From: a virus
IMG/VR virus record: IMGVR_UViG_3300042557_000196
Coordinates: 1 to 54,915 of that record
Reading direction: 5' to 3' (one strand)
Length of the DNA: 54,915 nt
In this document: positions 52,230 through 54,915 of the stretch, in pieces
Position numbering within the stretch: position 1 is the first letter of the stretch
How the letters are laid out: each line of letters begins with the position of its first letter
Notes under the pieces: model-generated
Told to the model about the DNA's origin: nothing
The model's input: the letters and a program-made list of their open reading frames with translations, nothing else
Databases searched by the model: none
Made by a program: the position numbers and the translations under genes

Positions 52230-52285
52230 GACACACAAGTGTGTCAGGGTTTAGTTACTCAACTCATTTGAGAGGAGGTGACAAC
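52230..52285 (+). promoter_or_regulatory. Operator-like repeat and near-perfect ribosome site before the repeat protein
   Basis: GACACAC-aa-GTGTGTC (52230-52245) is a perfect hyphenated palindrome just after the ureohydrolase stop. CTCAA / TTGAG (near 52258 and 52268) could form a small hairpin. The Shine-Dalgarno AGGAGGTGA (52273-52281) is complementary to the 16S tail over nine bases, four bases before ATG 52286: the strongest site I saw in the window. Confidence 0.6.
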
Positions 52286-52558
52286 ATGGACGAGATCATC
52301 GTTGATGACGAGCTGATCGCTGAAGGCGAGATGCCGACTCGTGCTTCTGGCGGAGGCACCACCAAGAAGGGTGGAGGCCGTAAGGGCGGAGGCACCAAGA
52401 AGGGCGGCGGCCGAAAGGGCGGCGGCACCAAGAAGGGTGGAGGCCGGAAGGGTGGCGGCACCAAGAAGGGTGGCGGCACCAAGGGCGGCGGCACCAAGAA
52501 GGGCGGCACCAAGAAGGGCGGAGGCCGGAAGGCTCCCCGCTCGCGGGCCAAGAAGTGA
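52286..52558 (+). CDS. Gly/Lys/Arg repeat protein with acidic leader
   Basis: 90 residues. The first ~21 are acidic and leader-like (MDEIIVDDELIAEGEMPTRAS). Residues 22-82 are tandem units of GGGTKKGGGRK or GGGTKK; the end is APRSRAKK. Lys codons are nearly all AAG, read by the tRNA-Lys(CUU) of this phage. Such a layout fits a modified peptide precursor, a polycation for DNA condensation, or an RNA-binding tail. Repeat Arg residues lie next to a ureohydrolase gene. Not recognised as any family. Confidence 0.75.
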   Translation: MDEIIVDDELIAEGEMPTRASGGGTTKKGGGRKGGGTKKGGGRKGGGTKKGGGRKGGGTKKGGGTKGGGTKKGGTKKGGGRKAPRSRAKK

Positions 52559-52573
52559 GCTGACCTCACTCAT

Positions 52574-52624
52574 GACAGGCCACCTAGTTGGGCGAGCATC
52601 ACTCACCAGCTAGGTGGCCTTGTC
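52574..52624. terminator. Bidirectional terminator hairpin
   Basis: GACA-GGCCACCTAG (52574-52587) pairs with CTAGGTGGCC-TGTC (52610-52624), with one bulged T. On the plus strand TCGTTTCT follows. It lies between the convergent repeat-protein gene and the minus-strand JAMM gene, whose last codons overlap it. Confidence 0.7.
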
Positions 52625-52971
52625 GTTTCTATGGACAGGCGCACGCCAAGCTCCTTGCCACGGACGTACCATCGCTGATCCTCTCCAGCGACGACCATGC
52701 CCAGCCACTTCGGCGGGATTCCACGCAAATCAGCACGAGATGGTTCTGGCACTTCTTGGCAGTGTGAGTGGGCCACCCCAACGATGCTGGCTAGGTCGTC
52801 CACGTCACTGCGGTAAACGGAGAACCTCTCTGCCGGGTCATCTGCACGGTTCGGCACGTGGAGCAGCGACCTGATGATGTAGAAGTATCTCCACCTGACG
52901 CCAACCATCAGGGCTACCATCTCGGCGTCGTCGTACCACAATGGCGGTGGCCACTCGGCCTGCCACAACAC
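52603..52971 (-). CDS. JAB/MPN (JAMM) metalloprotease-like protein
   Basis: 122 residues from GTG 52971; GTG 52998 is an in-frame alternative but would overlap the divergent gene. The zinc motif is complete: HSH-x7-S-x2-D (AHSHCQEVPEPSRAD). A Glu near the N terminus could be the catalytic base. JAMM proteins cut isopeptide or peptide bonds; in phages they occur in tail proteins. It is alone on the minus strand beside the repeat-protein cassette. Confidence 0.7.
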   Translation of the reverse strand: MLWQAEWPPPLWYDDAEMVALMVGVRWRYFYIIRSLLHVPNRADDPAERFSVYRSDVDDLASIVGVAHSHCQEVPEPSRADLRGIPPKWLGMVVAGEDQRWYVRGKELGVRLSIETTRPPSW

Positions 52972-52988
52972 GCGAGGAGTGTCCTTCA

Positions 52989-53816
52989 GTGACCGCACAA
53001 GAAGTCCCAGTCTCTATCCGTCAGAAGCACGAAGGCGACAACTACCGCTGGCGTCAGCGCAAGAGCGCAGTTGAGATGGTGGACATTGAGATCGCCACCC
53101 CGGATGGCGTCACGATCTACCGCTGGGACGTGACGTTCATGCTCTCCACGTTCACTTGCGTCTACGGGAACGGGTGCAAGGGTTCTCATGGGCATCCTGA
53201 TGTTGGGTGCTGCACTCGGGGTGCGTGGTTCAGTTCCGATCAAGAGATCGACAGGGTGTTTGAGCATGTCAAGCGCCTGCCTGACTCTATGTGGCAGAAG
53301 AAGCCCAAGGGTGAGATCGACAAGTCCACGGTGTTCGCCATCTCTGGCAAGGACGACGACGGGAACCTTGAGTACAAGACAAGGGTGAAGGGTGGGGCGT
53401 GCATCTTCGCCAACAACGGTGACCACGAGTACCCCGGTTGCTCGCTGCATTCCACCGCACTGCTCAATGGTGAGGACCCGATTCCTGCCAAGCCTGACAT
53501 CTGCAACCTCTACCCGGTGCGGTGGCTTGAGGACTACGACGACGAGCTTGACGTGACCATCCTGACGATTGCTCCAGTGGATTCCCACTACTGGAACCCC
53601 GATCAGGAGTGGTGGTGCGTTGAGGACCCGAGTGCCTACAGCAAGGCCACTGGCCCGTTCTACCTGCGGTGGCGCGATGAGCTTGTGCAGACCGTCGGTA
53701 TCGAAGCGTGGGAGGCATTCCATCGGTGGGTCACTGCCAACCGTTCGGCCATTGCAGGGTCACCCTCACTGCTTCCAGAACGGTACACAACGGAGCCGTT
53801 TGACTACCCTGAATGA
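52989..53816 (+). CDS. Cys-rich protein, YkgJ-like
   Basis: 275 residues from GTG 52989; an in-frame ATG lies at 52941. Cys pattern: TCVYGNGCKGSHG, VGCCTRG, GGACIF, YPGCSLHS, DICNLYPVRW, like metal- or Fe-S-binding UPF0153/YkgJ proteins (CxxxxxC...CIF...C..H..KP..CxxxP). The rest is aromatic-rich. Perhaps a redox or radical-related enzyme. The assignment is by pattern. Confidence 0.5.
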   Translation: MTAQEVPVSIRQKHEGDNYRWRQRKSAVEMVDIEIATPDGVTIYRWDVTFMLSTFTCVYGNGCKGSHGHPDVGCCTRGAWFSSDQEIDRVFEHVKRLPDSMWQKKPKGEIDKSTVFAISGKDDDGNLEYKTRVKGGACIFANNGDHEYPGCSLHSTALLNGEDPIPAKPDICNLYPVRWLEDYDDELDVTILTIAPVDSHYWNPDQEWWCVEDPSAYSKATGPFYLRWRDELVQTVGIEAWEAFHRWVTANRSAIAGSPSLLPERYTTEPFDYPE

Positions 53817-53820
53817 CGTT

Positions 53821-53855
53821 CAGTAGGCACGCTCTCAATCCACCTAGCCTACTGA
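53821..53855 (+). terminator. Hairpin before TerS
   Basis: CAGTAGGC (53821-53828) pairs with GCCTACTG (53847-53854); one outer T-A pair extends it. No T tract. It separates the Cys-rich gene from the TerS gene. Confidence 0.5.
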
Positions 53856-53912
53856 CGCAGTACCCCCAGAGTACCGGAATCGGCCCCTAGTAGTGGCAGA
53901 CTGAACGGCAGC

Positions 53913-54518
53913 ATGGCACCAGACCCCGCAGGACGCCCCGTAAAGCCCGATCTCGCCATCGACCCTGACGGTGTACCCATCGAGCTCTCCGACCCGTCAG
54001 AAGGCCACCTAGACGATGGTGCCGAAGGGTCCGGGGACGTGGGGAGCGTGATCCTGTCAGACATTCAGGACAAGCTGGCCAACGATGTACCACTAGCCCC
54101 GGCTGAGAAGCAGCGCATGGCAGTGACCCTGCGCCTATCGGGAGCTACCTACAAGCAGATCGCCGGGTCAATCGGGATCAGTGTGAGCTATGCCCACCAG
54201 CTTGTGCAGACAGCCTTGCGGGATACTGCCCATGACAGTGTTGAGGATCTAAGGCGTATGCAGTTCGCCCGGTTGGAACACATGCTCATGATGGTCTGGC
54301 CAAGCGTTGCACAACGGGACCTAGCGAGCATCCACACTGCAATGTCCATCATGCGTGACGAGAATGCACTGATGGGGGTGGACAAGCCAACGACGGACGG
54401 GGACGGACTGATGGATGCAGGCCCCACCATTGTGGCTACTGGGGACAAGGCTGAGTACCTGAAGGCACTGCGTGAAGCTAGGGAGCGTGCCCTAGAACCC
54501 AAGCCTGACACTGACTGA
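53913..54518 (+). CDS. terS: Terminase small subunit
   Basis: 201 residues. An N-terminal Pro/Asp-rich segment, then a helix-turn-helix (RLSGATYKQIAGSIGISVSYAHQLV) and helical middle part (LRRMQFARLEHMLMMVWPSVAQRDLASIHTAMSIMRDENALMGVDKP) typical of actinophage terminase small subunits. It recognises the packaging site; the GCAGT cluster just downstream is a candidate. TerL is reached across the contig ends. Confidence 0.75.
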   Translation: MAPDPAGRPVKPDLAIDPDGVPIELSDPSEGHLDDGAEGSGDVGSVILSDIQDKLANDVPLAPAEKQRMAVTLRLSGATYKQIAGSIGISVSYAHQLVQTALRDTAHDSVEDLRRMQFARLEHMLMMVWPSVAQRDLASIHTAMSIMRDENALMGVDKPTTDGDGLMDAGPTIVATGDKAEYLKALREARERALEPKPDTD

Positions 54519-54527
54519 CAGTGCAGC

Positions 54528-54692
54528 GCAGTGCATGGCGGGTGCAGTAGTGCGGCGGGTGCAGTGTCTACCTAGCAGTAGGTACCCCTAGTACCCATAG
54601 GGGAGCAGTGCCACTGTCCCTATCGGTAGTGCATGGCAGTGCAGTGTGCAGTGACAGTCATGCAGTAGAGCAGCATCCATGCAGTGTGCAGT
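54528..54692 (+). repeat. Cluster of 11 GCAGT elements
   Basis: GCAGT starts at 54528, 54544, 54561, 54575, 54605, 54636, 54641, 54648, 54662, 54681 and 54688, often as GTGCAGTG. Bases 54519-54841 contain no clear gene. A CCCCTA / TAGGGG hairpin (54585-54603) lies within. The position after TerS makes a terminase-binding (pac) array plausible. Confidence 0.65.
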
Positions 54693-54841
54693 ACCTGTAC
54701 CGCTCCATGACCCCCCTGCCCATGCTGCAAATACCAGCCTCGTCCCCACCCAGCATGTGGCTCCCGCACAATGCGCGCGGCTGGAGGCCGGCCCGTGGGG
54801 GCGGTACTTCCCCCTCGGGGCATGGGGGGTGGGGGGTGGTC

Positions 54842-54915
54842 CTCTACGCCCCGGTGAGGTGACGAGGGGTGGACACGGGCGATTGCCAGCGAGGGGGGTG
54901 CCGACGGGGGTGGAG
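54842..54915 (+). repeat. Right copy of imperfect terminal direct repeat
   Basis: Starts with CTCTACGCC (54842-54850); from 54845 it matches the first ~70 bases of the window. Mismatches are near 54855, 54858 and in G runs. It supports circular permutation or terminal redundancy. Confidence 0.75.

Noticed and set aside
52350-52540. CRISPR-like array of short repeats
   Set aside because: The repeats are codon repeats for Gly/Lys/Thr/Arg in an open frame with a strong start; there are no unique spacers.
54585-54603. Terminator CCCCTA / TAGGGG after TerS
   Set aside because: Six pairs and no T tract; too weak to claim on its own, noted only within the GCAGT cluster.

Overview
The window is a nearly complete, GC-rich genome of a tailed double-stranded DNA phage of an actinobacterium. 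A WhiB-family protein (49889-50182) points to the host, because that family is confined to actinobacteria and their phages. The lysis protein is a CHAP plus peptidoglycan-binding endolysin, and I see no mycolyl esterase. I see no integrase, excisionase or obvious repressor, so a lytic lifestyle is more likely. The first ~70 and last ~71 bases are an imperfect direct repeat. The small terminase subunit lies at the right end and the large subunit at the left end, so the map closes on itself as a circle or a terminally redundant molecule. The tail tube pair, -1 frameshifted tail chaperone and tape measure suggest a long-tailed phage, probably a siphovirus. The portal and MuF pair resembles Mu-like phages.

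Layout. 1-352: non-coding terminus with short repeats. 353-4628: 2OG-Fe(II) oxygenase, TerL, DNA amino-methyltransferase, second 2OG-Fe(II) oxygenase, then holin-like protein and endolysin. 4630-7092 (minus strand): replicative helicase, a small Cys protein and a CHC2/Toprim primase. 7093-8193: divergent control region with operator-like palindromes, promoter candidates, a dense run of stem-loops and two probable small minus-strand genes. 8194-16786: early accessory block of small proteins around a MoxR-type AAA ATPase and a VWA/metallopeptidase partner, plus a pyrimidine-dimer glycosylase and a sigma-like protein. 16866-24276: probable ssDNA-binding protein, DNA polymerase III alpha, RecA-like recombinase, Holliday-junction-type nuclease and Cas4-like exonuclease. 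25088-36671: membrane protein, portal, MuF, a run of modular head-associated cargo proteins, protease, scaffold, decoration and major capsid. 36707-49276: tail fibre, connector and neck proteins, Com-like zinc ribbon, tail tubes, chaperone, tape measure and tail tip. 49286-54518: tRNA-Lys(CUU), RuvC-like resolvase, WhiB, ParB-DUF4417 fusion, ureohydrolase, a Gly/Lys/Arg repeat protein, a minus-strand JAMM protein, a Cys-rich protein and TerS.

Genes are packed with ATGA, GTGA or TGATG overlaps, so most are translationally coupled.

Three signals stand out. First, the 9-mer CTCTACGCC occurs 32 times by my reading, always on the plus strand, in three reading frames, inside the minus-strand operon and between genes; I found no reverse-complement copy. 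Second, early genes share intergenic cassettes made of a strong hairpin, often CTCTACGCC, a CCAACC-rich unstructured leader and AGGAG. Third, the right-end cassette (ParB-DUF4417, arginase-like enzyme, GGGTKKGGGRK repeat protein with a near-perfect ribosome site, preceded by a Lys-CUU tRNA) looks like an undescribed peptide- or protein-modification system. Functions are from motif reading only; no database search was run.
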